A stretch of 40,358 nt of DNA, taken from Ophiostoma sp. CBS 140.51 (lineage: Eukaryota; Ascomycota; Sordariomycetes; Ophiostomatales; Ophiostomataceae). A program made the position numbers and the translations under genes. Below the pieces are notes generated by a model. That model saw only the letters and a list, made by a program, of their open reading frames with translations. It was not told where the DNA came from and ran no database searches. The stretch is from assembly GCA_029298735.1 (NCBI GenBank), contig JANSLP010000293.1, positions 1-40,358 on the forward strand, read 5' to 3'. This document shows, piece by piece, positions 11,051-22,833 of this stretch. Position 1 is the first letter of the stretch. Every line of letters starts with the position of its first letter.

Positions 11051-12807
11051 ATGGTTGCCAACGCTCTTGACCACCTGTCGCTCGGCGGCCGCATTGACTG
11101 GCTCGCTAGCCTCAACACCGATGCCCAGCCTGAGAAGAACTACCGCCGGACGTCCATCATCTGCACGATTGGCCCCAAGACCAACTCTGTCGAGGCCATA
11201 AACGCCCTGCGCTCGGCCGGTCTGAACGTTGTTCGCATGAACTTCTCCCACGGTAGCTACGAGTACCACCAGTCCGTTATCGACAATGCCCGCGCTGCTG
11301 AGGCCAGCCAGCCCGGCCGTCAGGTCGCCATTGCCCTGGACACCAAGGGCCCCGAGATCCGTACCGGCAACACCAAGAACGACGAGGACATTCCCCTGGC
11401 TGCCGGCACCGTCATGAACTTCACCACCGACGAGAAGTACGCCACTGCCTGTAACACGGAGAACATGTAAGTTCCTTGAACTCCGACTTTTGGAGTTGCT
11501 GGACTTCCCCGCCAGCTCCTCCGTTTTGTGCTTTCTGCTGTTTTTTTAAATTGTTTTTTTCTTCTTCATGTACCCCCCTTCTTGTACGCACACCCCCACC
11601 TCCCACCCGTTCTCTGGCTGACCCCCACCTTCTGTACAGGTACGTCGACTACAAGAACATTACCAAGGTCGTCAAGCCCGGCCGCAAGATCTACGTGGAC
11701 GACGGTGTCCTGGCGTTCGATGTTCTGGAGATTGTGGACGACAAGACCATCAAGGTCCAGGCCCGCAACAACGGCTTCATCTCGTCCAAGAAGGGTGTCA
11801 ACCTGCCCAACACCGATGTCGATCTGCCAGCTCTGTCCGAGAAGGACAAGGCCGATCTGCGTTTCGGTGTCAAGAACAACGTCGACATGGTCTTCGCGTC
11901 GTTTATCCGCCGCGCCCAGGACATCAAGGACATCCGCGAAGTCCTTGGCCCCGATGGCAAGCACATTCAGGTTATCGCCAAGATTGAGAACCGCCAGGGC
12001 CTGAACAATTTCCCCGAGATTCTGGCCGAGACCGACGGTGTCATGGTTGCCCGTGGTGACCTGGGTATTGAGATCCCCGCCGCTGAGGTGTTCGCTGCCC
12101 AGAAGAAGCTGATTGCCATGTGCAACATGGCCGGCAAGCCCGTCATCTGCGCCACGCAGATGCTGGAGTCGATGATCAAGAACCCCCGCCCGACGCGCGC
12201 TGAGATCAGCGACGTTGGTAACGCCGTCACGGACGGTGCCGACTGTGTCATGCTGTCGGGTGAGACGGCCAAGGGAAGCTACCCCACTGAGGCCGTCCGC
12301 GAGATGAGCGACACCTGCCTGAAGGCCGAGAACACGATCCCGTACGTCAGCCACTTCGAGGAGCTGTGCCAGATTGTCAAGCGCCCCGTCAGCATTGCTG
12401 AGTCGTGCGCCATGGCCGCTGTCCGCGCCTCGCTGGACCTGAACGCCGGTGGCATTATCGTCCTGTCGACCTCGGGTGACTCTGCCCGTCTGCTGTCCAA
12501 GTTCCGCCCTGTGTGCCCCATTTTCATGGTGACGCGCCAGCCGTCTGCATCCCGGTACAGCCATCTGTACCGTGGTGTGTACCCCTTCTACTTCCCCGAG
12601 GCCAAGCCTGACTTCAGCGAGGTCAACTGGCAGGAGGACGTCGACCGCCGCATCAAGTGGGGTGTGCAGCGCGCCATTGAGCTGAACGTTCTGACCAAGG
12701 GCGACACCGTTGTCGTTGTTCAGGGCTGGAAGGGCGGCGTTGGCAACACCAACACTCTGCGCATCGTCAAGGCTGACGTTGAGCACCTGGGTATTGGCCA
12801 CGAGTGA
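11051..12807 (+). CDS. pyk: Pyruvate kinase
   Basis: Catalyses phosphoenolpyruvate plus ADP to pyruvate plus ATP, the last step of glycolysis, in the cytosol. Two exons: 11051-11466 and 11640-12807, with a 173-bp intron (GTAAGT...TACAG) that splits a Met codon. The product is 527 residues, normal for the fungal enzyme. Visible motifs: TIGPKT at 39-44, RMNFSHG at 62-68, DTKGPEIRTG at 97-106, the active-site signature IAKIENRQG with catalytic Lys253 and metal ligand Glu255, then MVARGDLGIE near 274 and MLSGETAKG in the barrel. The ATG at 11051 lies in a CAACAATGG-like context (TTCACAATGG) after a pyrimidine-rich leader. Codon use is strongly biased to C and G at third positions, as expected for a highly expressed gene. 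No internal damage. Confidence 0.98.
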
Positions 12808-13670
12808 AAGCACTCAACATCGGATGGAAGGAGGCTGGTGTGCCACGATGAGCTGCGTCCAGAGTCGTCTTAATATTGCCCTCTTGGGAAGGTGCACTCC
12901 ATGGCTCTAGTCGTCGATGCGCCGCTGCCGTCTCTTTATTGCCCACCGCATGCTGGACGCCGTACGCCATACGTCGTGTGCCACACCATAACCCGGCCGG
13001 CCGTGCCTTTGCCTTGTCGCCATCTCTGAGGCTGCATGTTGTTGAGCATTGTTTGACATGTCTTTTGAACGGGCGATTTTTCTCTTTGTTTGGTATCTTC
13101 TTGCATGGATAACGAGGTGGGACGAAAGGTTTGCATTTGTTGTGTCTTCTACTTGATGTTTTCCCTGTCATGTTTCTCATGTTCTTATGTCTTGCGGGTT
13201 TTCCTTTTACTTTACCTCTTCTTTATACACACATACAATCCATGAAAAAGGCTCAGCGGCTACCCCTTTGTTGGTGGTTCAGGCCATTTCCCACGAGAGA
13301 TAGCGTCTACGTCGGCGCCCGTGGCCTCTTTGCATGCATACACAGATCCCGTCCTTTAGACTAGAAATGAGATGCACAAAGTTGAAAGTTGCAGTATTCT
13401 ATGTTGGGTGTGTATTGTGTATTCTGCTGCTCGTGGTGCTCGACTTCATTCTTTTTCTATCGCATTTGCTAGTAACCGCTTATACTAACCATTCAACACC
13501 AGTCCAAGATCGCGGTCCCACCTATCGCGAACTAGCAACGGTTCAACTCATGCAGCCTCTTTCCCCCTACATCAAGATAGTACGCCAATCATGTCTTGTC
13601 CATTTTGTCCATTTTCACGGCTTTACGATGCACCGCACTTGAGATGGAAGGCACTTCACTTGACTAAACG
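12808..13670. other. Intergenic region after pyruvate kinase
   Basis: About 860 bp between the pyruvate kinase stop and the decayed kinase gene. Only short uncharacteristic open frames are present. It should contain the pyruvate kinase 3' UTR. I see no further feature. Confidence 0.6.
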
Positions 13671-14571
13671 ATGACCAGCCCGTCCTATCCACGCGGACAC
13701 TATGATACCCAACACAATAGCTTCAAGCACCCAGCTATCAACAACACGTTTTGGCGGCGCACACTGACACTCCTCGGCCTGAAAACGACAGCCCGATTTT
13801 ACCCCATAACCCGTCCTTGTCGCATCATATCCAACAGCCTCATTGTTAAAACGGGCTTTACAGTCCATCTTACTGAGGCCGCCACGATACAATACGTTGC
13901 CGCCAATACTTCGATTCCAATCCCGCGCATCCACTGCGCGTTCATCTACAAGAACAAGGCCTACGTTATCATGGAGCGTTTGCGGGGCGTCACTCTTGCG
14001 GAAGCTCTTGAGGACTTGTCGTCTGACGACCTCCGAAGTGTCTTTGCCCAGCTCCGGTCTATGATTGATGAGCTGCGAAGACTGCCGCCGCCATCGGCCG
14101 ATTTTGATGGTGTCTAAACCTGTTTCGGCGGCTCACTGCACGACTGTCGCATTCCCCGAAGTAGGCCACGCTTTGGGCCATTTGATACAATCCACAACTT
14201 CCATCTGTGGCTGCGCGACGGTCTCCGCATGGAAGTGGACGAGGAGCGTGTGCGTCAAAACGTGCATGTGAGTGGAGAGGAGTTGCAAGAAATCAAAATG
14301 ATGGCGGCGAAGCAAGACGGGCCATGGCCAGTGCCGGTCTTTACACACGGCGACTTGAATCCGTTCAACATTATTGTGGACAGGAACAAGGTCGTCGGTA
14401 TCATTGATTGGGAGTTTTTCGGGGTGGTATCCGTCGTATTGGGAGTACACGCAGGCCTATCATACAGCGGTTACATTTACAACATGCCGAAATTGATTGC
14501 CCAAGTTTCTTGATGTGTATCCCGAGGAACTTGAGATGGAAAGGGTGATGCAGAGATGGTGGAGGATGTGA
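13671..14571 (+). pseudogene. Decayed aminoglycoside phosphotransferase (APH)-like kinase
   Basis: Conceptual reading from the ATG at 13671 shows an APH-family small-molecule kinase. There is an N-lobe with an AYVIMERLRGVTL hinge, the catalytic loop HGDLNPFNIIVD and the metal-binding segment IIDWEF. Three lesions break it. A TAA stop at 14115-14117 is followed in the same frame by continuing homology (GGSLHDCRIP, FHLWLRDGL). A one-base excess in the G run at 14421-14424 shifts the frame just after IDWEF. A TGA at 14494-14496 lies in the shifted frame, followed by DVYPEELEMERV and a final stop at 14569-14571. The two stops could have come from CAA and CGA by C-to-T changes. No intron can remove the first stop without also deleting conserved sequence. 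Sequencing error is possible for the G run but unlikely for all three. Such kinases are abundant, variable accessory genes in filamentous fungi. Confidence 0.8.
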
Positions 14572-15179
14572 CAGAATTCGGTGCTTTTGGGATGACAAGA
14601 GTGGAGGACGAGATGAGAAAGAGGATGAAAAGAAAAGGGACGATGGCAAGAAAAGAGACGACAAGAAAAGAGACGATGGAAAGAAAAGAGAGGATGGTAT
14701 GAGTGGTAGAAAGATGAAAAAAAGACAGGGTGAAAAGAAGTACGGACGACAGGACGGATGGCGAGGTGGACAGAATGGATGAAAAGAGAGGATGAGACGA
14801 TGCTAAAGTGTGTGCATCGTGTAAGTGCGCTGGTACGCTAATAATAGCCGACTTGGACCAGGCCTGGGCGGAGCGTCGTTTTGGCGGCTTTTAGAGGGTC
14901 CCCTGCGTCATGCACGCACGATTCAGTGGCTGCTTTTTGCGGGGAGGAAATTGATAGCCGGATTTCCAGACGGGTCGAAACGGCGCAAGCTCCTCTAGAC
15001 CGACACCAGCCCTGCGTACCCATGCCCCGGATTCCACGGCCGCGGAAAGTCAACATCCTTCGTCGCGTGGGCTTGACCCTCTTTTGCCGTGCTTCTTTTA
15101 CTCCCCTTACTCTTTTCTTCCTTCTTCTTTCTCCTCCTCTGACGATGACGACGCCCATGAACAATTCACGACAGCAACC
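14572..15179. other. Intergenic region upstream of the MDR oxidoreductase gene
   Basis: About 600 bp. The left part is a purine-rich GAAAAG/GATGA tract (see the repeat entry). The right part, from about 15080 to 15140, is pyrimidine-rich and likely the core promoter and leader of the following gene. No ORF here is supported. Confidence 0.55.
14630..14698 (+). repeat. Short imperfect tandem purine repeat
   Basis: About four imperfect copies of a 15-18 bp unit based on AAGAAAAGAGACGATGG lie head to tail just beyond the decayed kinase. The wider stretch 14580-14800 is unusually rich in G and A on this strand. It could be an expanded minisatellite, or charged low-complexity coding sequence that once extended the kinase C-terminus in another frame. 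Confidence 0.6.
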
Positions 15180-16386
15180 ATGAAGGCGGTCCAGATCCGC
15201 AAATTTGTCAATGTGAGCACTCGACGTTTCTTGACGTTTCTTGACGTTCTCTACTCTTATCTCTATTACTGCTCTAACGAACTCTTAGAACCTCGGTGAT
15301 GTTGCCGTCACTGACATCGCACCGCCCGTGCCGAAAGAGGACGAGGTCGTCGTGCAGGTGAAAGCCGCCGGCGTCAATTTTGTCGATACTCTTTACGTGA
15401 GTACTGTCCTCCGCCGGCCATCCTCGTGAATACCACTAACTCTTCGGCAGGCCCGCGGAAAACACCAGAACAACCGCCGCCATGTGAAGCCGCCCTTCAC
15501 ACTCGGCCTCGAATTCGCCGGCATCGTCATTTACGCACCCCGCACCGGCCCCGGCGCCGCCTTCCAGCTCGGCGACCGCGTCTACGGCTCGTACCTCGGT
15601 GCCTATGCCGAACAGATCTCCGTCCCTGTCTCGGTGCTCAGTCCCATCCCCAGTGCCTGGAGCTTCTCCGCAGCTGCCGGCATGGCCGCTACATTGCCCG
15701 TCTCCTACGGCGCCCTCGTAACGCGTGCTCAGCTGCACGCAGGCGAGACCGTTCTGGTGCTGGGCGCAGCCGGCGGTTTAGGATGCATGGCTGTCCAGGT
15801 TGCCGCCCGTGCTGTGCCTGCCAATGGCGGTTACGGCAGCTGCAGAGTGATTGCCGTCGTGTCGAGCCCGGAAAAGTGTGCCGTGGCCAAGCGGTGCGGC
15901 GCTGACGTCGTGATTGACACGTCCGACATGTCCTCGGGAAAGCCCTGGTGGCAGCGCGTTCTGGACGCTACGCCCAATGGCCGGGGTGTGGACGTGGTGT
16001 TTGATTCAGTCGGGCTGGTCAGTGAGAGCATCAAGTGTCTGGCGCACAGAGGCCGTGTGCTGATTGTGGGCTTCGCGGCGCGCGATGACAAGACGCTCGA
16101 GCAGGTGGCCATGAACCGTGTCTTGCTGAAACAGGCGACACTGATTGGCTACCGGTACGGAGAGTCGCTGCGGCGGGATCCGGACGAGAATCAGCAGATT
16201 TGGCGAGGACTCGAGGGCATCATTGCCGGCGGTACGATCCAGCCAGTGGTGTATGACCGGCCATACAAAGGACTGGAGGCCGTGGCAGAGGCGCTCAAGG
16301 ACATTGCCAACCGCAAGGTCTGGGGCAAGGCCATTATCGATGTCAATGGTGCCGACGACAAGGATTCAGGCAAGGCGAGGCTGTAA
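15180..16386 (+). CDS. Quinone oxidoreductase-like MDR protein with PTS1-like C-terminus
   Basis: Zinc-independent medium-chain dehydrogenase/reductase, likely reducing quinones or enones with NADPH. Three exons: 15180-15212, 15289-15396 and 15451-16386, all phase 0, giving 358 residues. The N-terminal GroES-like fold contains VVVQVKAAGVNFVDTLYARG, then the landmark GLEFAGIV. The dinucleotide-binding segment VLVLGAAGGLG is at 148-158, followed by a second VVFDSVG strand. The Cys/His ligands of catalytic-zinc alcohol dehydrogenases are absent, placing it with zeta-crystallin-like enzymes. The protein ends in Ala-Arg-Leu, which fits the peroxisomal PTS1 pattern. Intron 1 contains a twice-repeated TTTCTTGACG. 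It is transcribed toward the WDR68-type gene, with 306 bp between the stops. Substrate unknown. Confidence 0.9.
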
Positions 16387-16692
16387 CCGTTGCAGTTGCA
16401 GACTGAGGGTGCTGCCGTCTGTATATATTCATACTCCTGTACATAAACCAAAACACTTTGCATTCTCTACAAATCGGATCGTGCTCAGCTTTAAATGATG
16501 TTTAGGCAGAAGAAAAAAAGTAGGCTCTGGTCTAAGGAGTAAAACAAAAAAAGGAAGAAAAATATGAGTAGGAAGAAGAGCAACAAAAACACACGCAGAG
16601 CTACGAAGCGGGCGGCGCTTATACAACACCCCTTCCGCCCTCATTTTCTTTTCCCGATATGCTACATATTGCATGTCACCATCACCACCCCC
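16387..16692. terminator. Convergent 3' region
   Basis: A 306-bp spacer between the stop codons of the MDR oxidoreductase (plus) and the WD40 gene (minus). It must carry both 3' ends. It is A-rich on the plus strand around 16500-16600. No hairpin or gene was recognised. Confidence 0.45.
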
Positions 16693-18172
16693 TTAAAAAC
16701 GAACACCCCAAATGCCCCGTCCGCCGCTCACACCCAGCCACTCGCCGTAGTCGCTGTTCGACAGCCGCGGGACCCAGCCCAGGTTGCCGACTTCATAGTC
16801 GCACTGCCATGCGGCGACAGGTGCCCTGGCATTGTCGGCCGGTGTGGCGCCATTAGCAGGTGCCGCGCCGCCACTTGGAGCACCGGGTGCGCCGCTATTG
16901 CTGCTCATGGTGCTGCTCGTCCCCAGAGTACTGCCGGCCAGCGCCGAGCTGTTGTTGGTCAACAGATCCCAAATCAGCACCTGGCAATCGTCGCCACCCG
17001 ACGCCAGCGTCCCGCGGCGGTGCGGCGACCACTCGACGCAGTTGACAGAGCCGCCATGTCCGCGCAGCTCGAGCAGGGCCTGGCCTGGTTGCCGAACATC
17101 CAAGATGCGGATAACGTCCGAGTCCTGCGCAAACGTTGCCAGCAAGTGAGTGTCGTGGGGCGACGTGGCGAGGCGAAGCAGCGGCGGCGGGTTGGACATG
17201 GTCTGCTGGGCGAGCGTAGGACTTATTCTTCCGCCTTGGGCGTCTACTCTGCGTGTTAGCAAAACGTTTCAACCCCCCGACAAACAACAATCTGAATAGA
17301 GTATGGGACTCACCTCGGTCATCCTTGCCCGTGGGCTCGTAGATGATAGTACTGTGCTCCAGACTGCGCAAGTCAAACATGCGCACACTACCGTCCTGCC
17401 CGCAGCTGACAAACACGTCCATGCTATTGGCGCAGAACCGCACATCATACACCTCCTTGTCGTGCGCAATCAACTGCGTCTTGGCTGTGAGGGAGGGAAT
17501 ATCCCAGATCGTGCACGTCGTGTCAATGCTCGATGTAATGATAAGGCTCGGCGACACCGTGTTCCAGTCCAGCGACGTCAGCGGCGCCGTGTGGTCGGGC
17601 GTCTTGGAGTTGGAGAGGAGGGCCAGCGGTGTCAGCTTTGTCGTGGCCGCATCGCGACGCCCAATCGTGCTGCTTGTCGTCGAAGAGGGGGTGTCCGACG
17701 GCAGCGACCACAGCCGCAAATGGTCACCCGATGTCGCCAGCAGGTCAGTAGACTGCTTTTGCGATGATGGCGGCTCCCACAGCAACCGCGTCACCGGGTA
17801 CGTGTGCGTCGCCTCGGCCACCTTAGTGAAGTCGAGGTTGTACTTGGAGGTCCCCGGCTGGTAGGCATCCATGGGTGTCGGGCTGACGTGCGTGTCCAGA
17901 ATCTGGATAAAGTTGTGTCCATCTTCGAGGTAGCTGCCAATGGCCAACTTGCCGGCGCCGTTGCCCGTCGAGGGCCACTTGCACCAGTCGAAGGCGTACA
18001 GAGCCCATGGTGCCAGGTAGTTGCTGGTGCCAGGCTGGCTGTTGGTTTGATCATAGCCGCCGGGGAAGCCGTCTGAAAGGCTCGAGTCGGCACGAGGTCG
18101 AATGTCTGCGAGGCCGAGAGGCGTGTTGCGCGAGCCGCCGGGCCGCAGCACGTTAGGCACGGCCTGGTTCAT
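16693..18172 (-). CDS. WD40 protein of the DCAF7/WDR68 (AN11/TTG1) family
   Basis: A beta-propeller adaptor; relatives bind DYRK-type kinases and cullin-4 ligase components, or regulate transcription factors in plants. Two exons: 18172-17314 and 17243-16693, joined across a 70-bp intron, giving 469 residues. Family hallmarks in order: YAFDWCKWP and KLAIGSYLEDGHNFIQIL near the N-terminus, YPVTRLLWEP, TSGDHLRLW, SLDWNTVSPSLIITSSIDTTC followed by TIWDI, AHDKEVYDVRFC, SCGQDGSVRMFDLR, and after the intron LATFAQDSDVIRILDVRQPG and VEWSPHRRGTLASGGDD. The end, WLGVSGGRGIWGVRF, is characteristic of the family. A Ser/Ala/Gly-rich loop of about 50 residues is inserted before the last blade. The acceptor at 17244-17246 (TAG) is preferred; another AG two bases upstream would break phase. 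Confidence 0.93.
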
Positions 18173-19292
18173 TGTGGCGGTCTGTGGACGGTGAGGGGAG
18201 GAAGAGAGGAGAGGAGAGGAGAGGTTAGGATGGCGTCGAGAGTCCGAATAGCTATTCAATGGCAACGATCATATATGCAAAAAAGAATGTCGAAATCGAA
18301 AGGTCAAAGTCGAAATATCGCCAGTTTCCGTCGCCGGAAATGCGGGCTCTGGCCCACTGCGACGTTCTGTCGTCGGCCCAACAGAACAAGCCGGCCTGGA
18401 GGGTATTCGCTGTATCGTCGTCACCGGTGGTCGTCGTCGTCGTCGTCGTCGTCCAAGCGCAGAAAAAAGGCGTCTGTGGAGGCGCAAAATTCGCAAAAGT
18501 ACAGAGTACTGCGATCGTCAACTCAATCTGGCAGCCGCCCAAGTCGACACATTCAGGTCCAACCACGAAGCTTCCTATTTTGGTGGGGTAGTACGGGGGA
18601 CGACCGCAGGCAGGTTGCTGGTGAGTCTGGATTATGTAAGCCTCCAATTGAAGTAGCTCTTTTCTTATGCCAGAGCTCGACTGATTACATACACGTTACC
18701 TCAAGGTAGAGAGACCCACTCTCATTGGCTGATTCGCCGGCTGAACGTTAATGCCGCGCCGCATTGCAGGAACGAGGAAACAGCTGGGAGGCAGGAGCAA
18801 CCAGGAAGGAGTGCGTTAGCGTCCCTGCGGCAGGCTGGCGTTTCCCAGGCGCGCCAAAAGTCTGCTCTTGCTGTCTTTGGCCCTGTCATTTGCCTCTGAA
18901 GCAACCTTCGCATTAGCAAAAGCAAGCAACCAAAAGCGACAACTACGAAAAAAGCGAAAAAGAGAGAAAGGCTCAAAGAAAAGTTGACAACCAACAGCAA
19001 CGGACGAGCCGACGCTTTCATCAAGCTGCACGTCCGTTTTTTCGTCTGCTGCCCTCTTTTCACTTTCTTTGACACTCCTTTTGCTCTTTTCTCTCCCTTT
19101 CCGTTGATAAGACGGCCCTCACCTTTTTGTCCAGTTTCTGTTCGTCTCGCTTTCATTTATCACCTTTCCTACTCCAAAGCTCCTCTCTCCCTTTCCCTCA
19201 CCTGAGGTCTTTTGAGCTCCCTTGGAACTCGCTTTCGACATTTCCTCCCATCCTTTCTACCAACAACACCTCCCACACTCACCATATTCACC
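18173..19292. promoter_or_regulatory. Divergent promoter region between the WDR68-type gene and SPT5
   Basis: About 1.1 kb with no supported gene. A TCG trinucleotide run lies near 18426-18452. The 250 bp before the SPT5 start are strongly pyrimidine-rich, as in other promoters of this window. The many short open frames seen on both strands show no family features. Confidence 0.5.
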
Positions 19293-22200
19293 ATGGCCAC
19301 CCGCGACCTGATCTACGGCGACGATTCCGAGTCAGACGGCGAGGACTTCCACCCGGCACCGGCCGACATGTCCGACGACGGTGGCGACAACAACGACCGC
19401 GACGTCGAACCCAAAGCGGGAAGCTCGAGCCCAACACCGCGCCGGCGCGTAGTCGATGACGATGACGATGACGACGAGGATGACGTGCGGCGACGCCGTC
19501 GGCGGAATGTCGATGAGGACGAAGACGATGACGCCAGTGTCAAGGCGGACGACAATGATGTCAAGACAGATCCCGGTACGAGCGAAAACAACCGTTCCCG
19601 GCGGCGATCGGTTGACGACGAGGACGATGAAGAGGATGAAGACGATGACGAGAAGGATGTGAGAGAAAAGAAGCGGAGCCGCAACGACGACGAAGACGAT
19701 GAGGAGGACGATGAAGAAGATGAGGAAGATGAAGAGGAGGAAGAAGATGAGGATGATGAAGACGACGTGCAGGCTTCGGTAAGTTGCCCTGCATAGCAGA
19801 AGGACAGAAACAAAACGCGGGACACCGCGAAGCAGTCACTAACTCCCACACAGAGACACCGCCGCAAGCGTCATAAGCGCGACAGCCGGGCAGCCTTCTT
19901 CGATATCGAGGCCGAGGTCGACGACGAGGACGAGGGCGAGGACGACGAAAAGGAGGGCGAGGAGATAGGAGACTTCATCGACAATGCCCACCCCGACGAC
20001 GTCGAAGAGAGCGGCCGCCTCAACGACGACCGCCGCCATCGCGAGCTCGACCGCCGCCGCGAGCTGGAGCAGAGCCTGGATGCTGAGAAGCAGGCCGAGA
20101 TCCTGCGCCAGCGCTACGGCAACCGTCGTCCGGCAAAGGGCCTGGGCGACTCTGCCGTGGTGCCGCGCCGTCTGCTGCTTCCTAGTGTCGAAGACCCCAG
20201 CATCTGGGCCGTGCGGTGCAAGGAAGGCAAAGAGCGTGAGGTTGTGTTTTCCATCATGAAACGCATCGAGGAACGTCTGGGCACCAAGGACGAGCTCGGC
20301 ATCACGGCCGCCTTTGAGCGCGGTGGACCCCAGTCCGTCATGAAGGGTTACATCTACGTCGAGGCCCTGCGCCAGACCGACATCATGACAGCCCTCGACG
20401 GCATGCTCAACGTGTACCCGCGCAACAACCTCATCCTGGTTGAGATCAAGGACATGCCGGACCTTTTCCGCGTGACCAAGACGCCCACCCTCGAACCGGG
20501 CGCATGGGTGCGTCTCCGCCGGCCGCTCAAGTACTCGGGCGATCTGGCACAGGTGCTCGACGTCACCGAGAACGGTCTGGAGGCGCGTGTGCGCTTCATC
20601 CCGCGTCTCGACTACGGTGTGCGCGACGAGCAGCTGGCCGCCGCCAAGGGTGCCAACGGTAAGGCGGCACGGCGTCCGCCTGGTGTGCCTGGCCCGCGCC
20701 CGCCGCAGCGCCTCTTCAGCGAGGTCGAGGCGCGCAAGCGTGGCCCCAAGAACATTATGGCACACGCCCAGCCCAACACGTGGACGTACAATGGCGACTA
20801 CTTTGAGAACGGCTTCTTGACCAAGGATATCAAGTTACAGATGTTGATTGTCAAGGACGTCAACCCTACGCTCGAGGAGGTCACCAAGTTTGCGCTGGGC
20901 GCCGAGGACGGCACGGAGAACCTGGACCTCAAGGCACTCGCGGCCAGTCTCAAGGACAGCAACGCCAACGTCACGTACGTCCCCGGCGACATTGTCGAGG
21001 TGTATGAGGGCGAGCAAAAGGGCGTTATTGGCCGTGCCGCCAACATTGTCGGTGACATTGTTACGATTGACGTCACGGACGGCGAGCTGCGCGGCACCAC
21101 GATCGAGGCGCCCACCAAGGGCCTGCGCAAGCGGTTCCGGACGGGTGACCACGTCAAGGTCATTGGCGGTCGCTTCCGCGACGACGTCGGTATGGTCGTC
21201 AAGATTGACGAGGACCGCGTCACGCTGCTGACGGACCAGAGCAATACCGAAATCACCGTCTTCAGCAAGGACCTGCGCGAGGCCAGCGATACCAGCGGCC
21301 AGGGCTCACTCGGCCAGTACTCGCTGCTCGACCTGGTGCAGCTCGACTTGTCGACGGTCGGCTGTATCATCAAGATTGACCGCGAATCCCTTGTGGCACT
21401 CGACCAGAACGGCGACAAGCGCACCATTATGCCCTCCCAAATCAGCAATTTGCTGCCCAAGAACAAGATGGCCGTCGCCGCCGACCGCAACGGCTCTGAG
21501 ATTCGCCTGGACGACGTCGTCAAGGAGTACGGTGGCCTGCAGCGCCAGGGCAAGATTATCCACATCCACCGTTCGTACCTGTTTATGCACAGCAACTCCA
21601 CCACCGAGGACGCGGGTGTCTTTGTCGCCCGCGCTAGCAACGTCAGCACGGTCGCCGCCAAGGGTGGCCGTGTCAGCGCGACCGCTGGTGGCCCGGATCT
21701 TAGCACGATGAACCCGGCCATGAAGCGGAACGGCCCTGGCGGCCCCGGTGGTAACATGCAGGCGCCGCAGCGCGTCATGGGCCGCGACCGCGCGCTGGGC
21801 CAGACGGTCACCATCCGCCGCGGTGGCTACAAGGGTCTGTTGGGTATCGTCAAGGATACGACGGACCTGCACGCCCGTGTGGAGCTGCACACCAAGAACA
21901 AGATTGTCACTGTCCCTAAGGCCGATCTGATCTTCAAGGACAAGCTGACCGGTCGTGCCATTGACATTAACAGCCGTGGCGGTCGTGGCGGCATGTCGGG
22001 TGGCTTCGGTCGCGGTGGCAGTAGCAGCAGTAACGGCATGCCTGCGCCTGCATGGGAGAGCGGTGGACGTACGCCGGCAGCTGGTGGCATGGGCGACCGG
22101 ACACCCGCCTGGGGTATGGCGAAGGGTAAGCACCTCTCATTCCCTATAAATTAATTTTGACAAAGTACTAACGTATGTAGCCTCGTCGCACACTCCTGCA

Positions 22201-22833
22201 TGGAACCGCAACGATGCGGCTGGTGCTCGCACTCCCGCTTGGGCAGCCGATGGCTCACGGACGGTTAATCCGTATGACGGTAGCCGTACGGCCTACGGTT
22301 CTGGCTCGCGTACTCCCGCCTGGAACTCGGGCGCCAAGACTCCCGCCTACGATGGCTTTGGCCACGGCTCCAAGACGCCCGCATGGGGTGGCAGCGGCAG
22401 TGGTGGCGGCAGCAGCAGCAGCGACGCCTGGGGCTCCGGCTCCAAGACACCCGCCTACGGTGTTTCCGCACCTACCCCAGGCGCCAGCGGCAACGATTCC
22501 TGGGGCTACACGCCCGGCGCCAGCGGCGGTGCTGGCGGTGGTTACGATGCCCCCACGCCTGGTGCTGGTCTTAGTGCCCCGACACCTGGTGCTCTCAACG
22601 CGCCCACCCCCGGTGCGTACAGCGCTCCTACACCTGGTGCTGCCTTATCGGCACCAACTCCCGGTGGCGGCTGGCAAGGCGGCTGGGGCGCCGACTCTGC
22701 GCCTACCCCCGCTGCTGGTGCACCAACGCCCGCTGCCGGTGGCGGCTACTACGGCGCGCCCACGCCGGCTGCCTATGGCGGTGCACCCGAGACGCCTGCT
22801 GCAAGCGGCCCGCGGTACGCCGATGACGACTAG
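19293..22833 (+). CDS. SPT5: Transcription elongation factor Spt5
   Basis: With Spt4 forms DSIF, which rides on RNA polymerase II and couples elongation to capping and mRNA processing in the nucleus. Three exons: 19293-19778, 19854-22125 and 22181-22833, giving 1136 residues. Introns are 75 and 55 bp; the second has a perfect TACTAAC branch site. Residues 1-240 are extremely acidic with interspersed Arg clusters. The NGN domain, which binds Spt4, is at about 278-370 (SIWAVRCKEGKERE to LILVEIKDMPDLFRV). KOW modules begin near 375, 537, 590, 707 and 808, for example GDIVEVYEGEQKGVIG and GQTVTIRRGGYKGLLGIV. From about 885 the C-terminal repeat region has RTPAW/KTPAY units followed by APTPGA units. 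It ends in RYADDD. The start lies in a favourable CACCATGG context. Complete and typical in length. Confidence 0.97.

Noticed and set aside
10423..11070. 215-codon frame overlapping the pyruvate kinase start
   Set aside because: It runs through the pyrimidine-rich leader in another frame; composition is low-complexity Ser/Phe/Leu.
11566..12813. 415-codon open frame opposite pyruvate kinase
   Set aside because: Shadow of a highly biased coding sequence; no motif and no independent promoter.
13520..13560. GGTTCAACTC resembling a tRNA B box
   Set aside because: No A box or cloverleaf can be folded from the upstream sequence.
19313..19867. Poly-serine protein on the minus strand
   Set aside because: It is the complement of the GAY/GAR-rich acidic N-terminus of SPT5.
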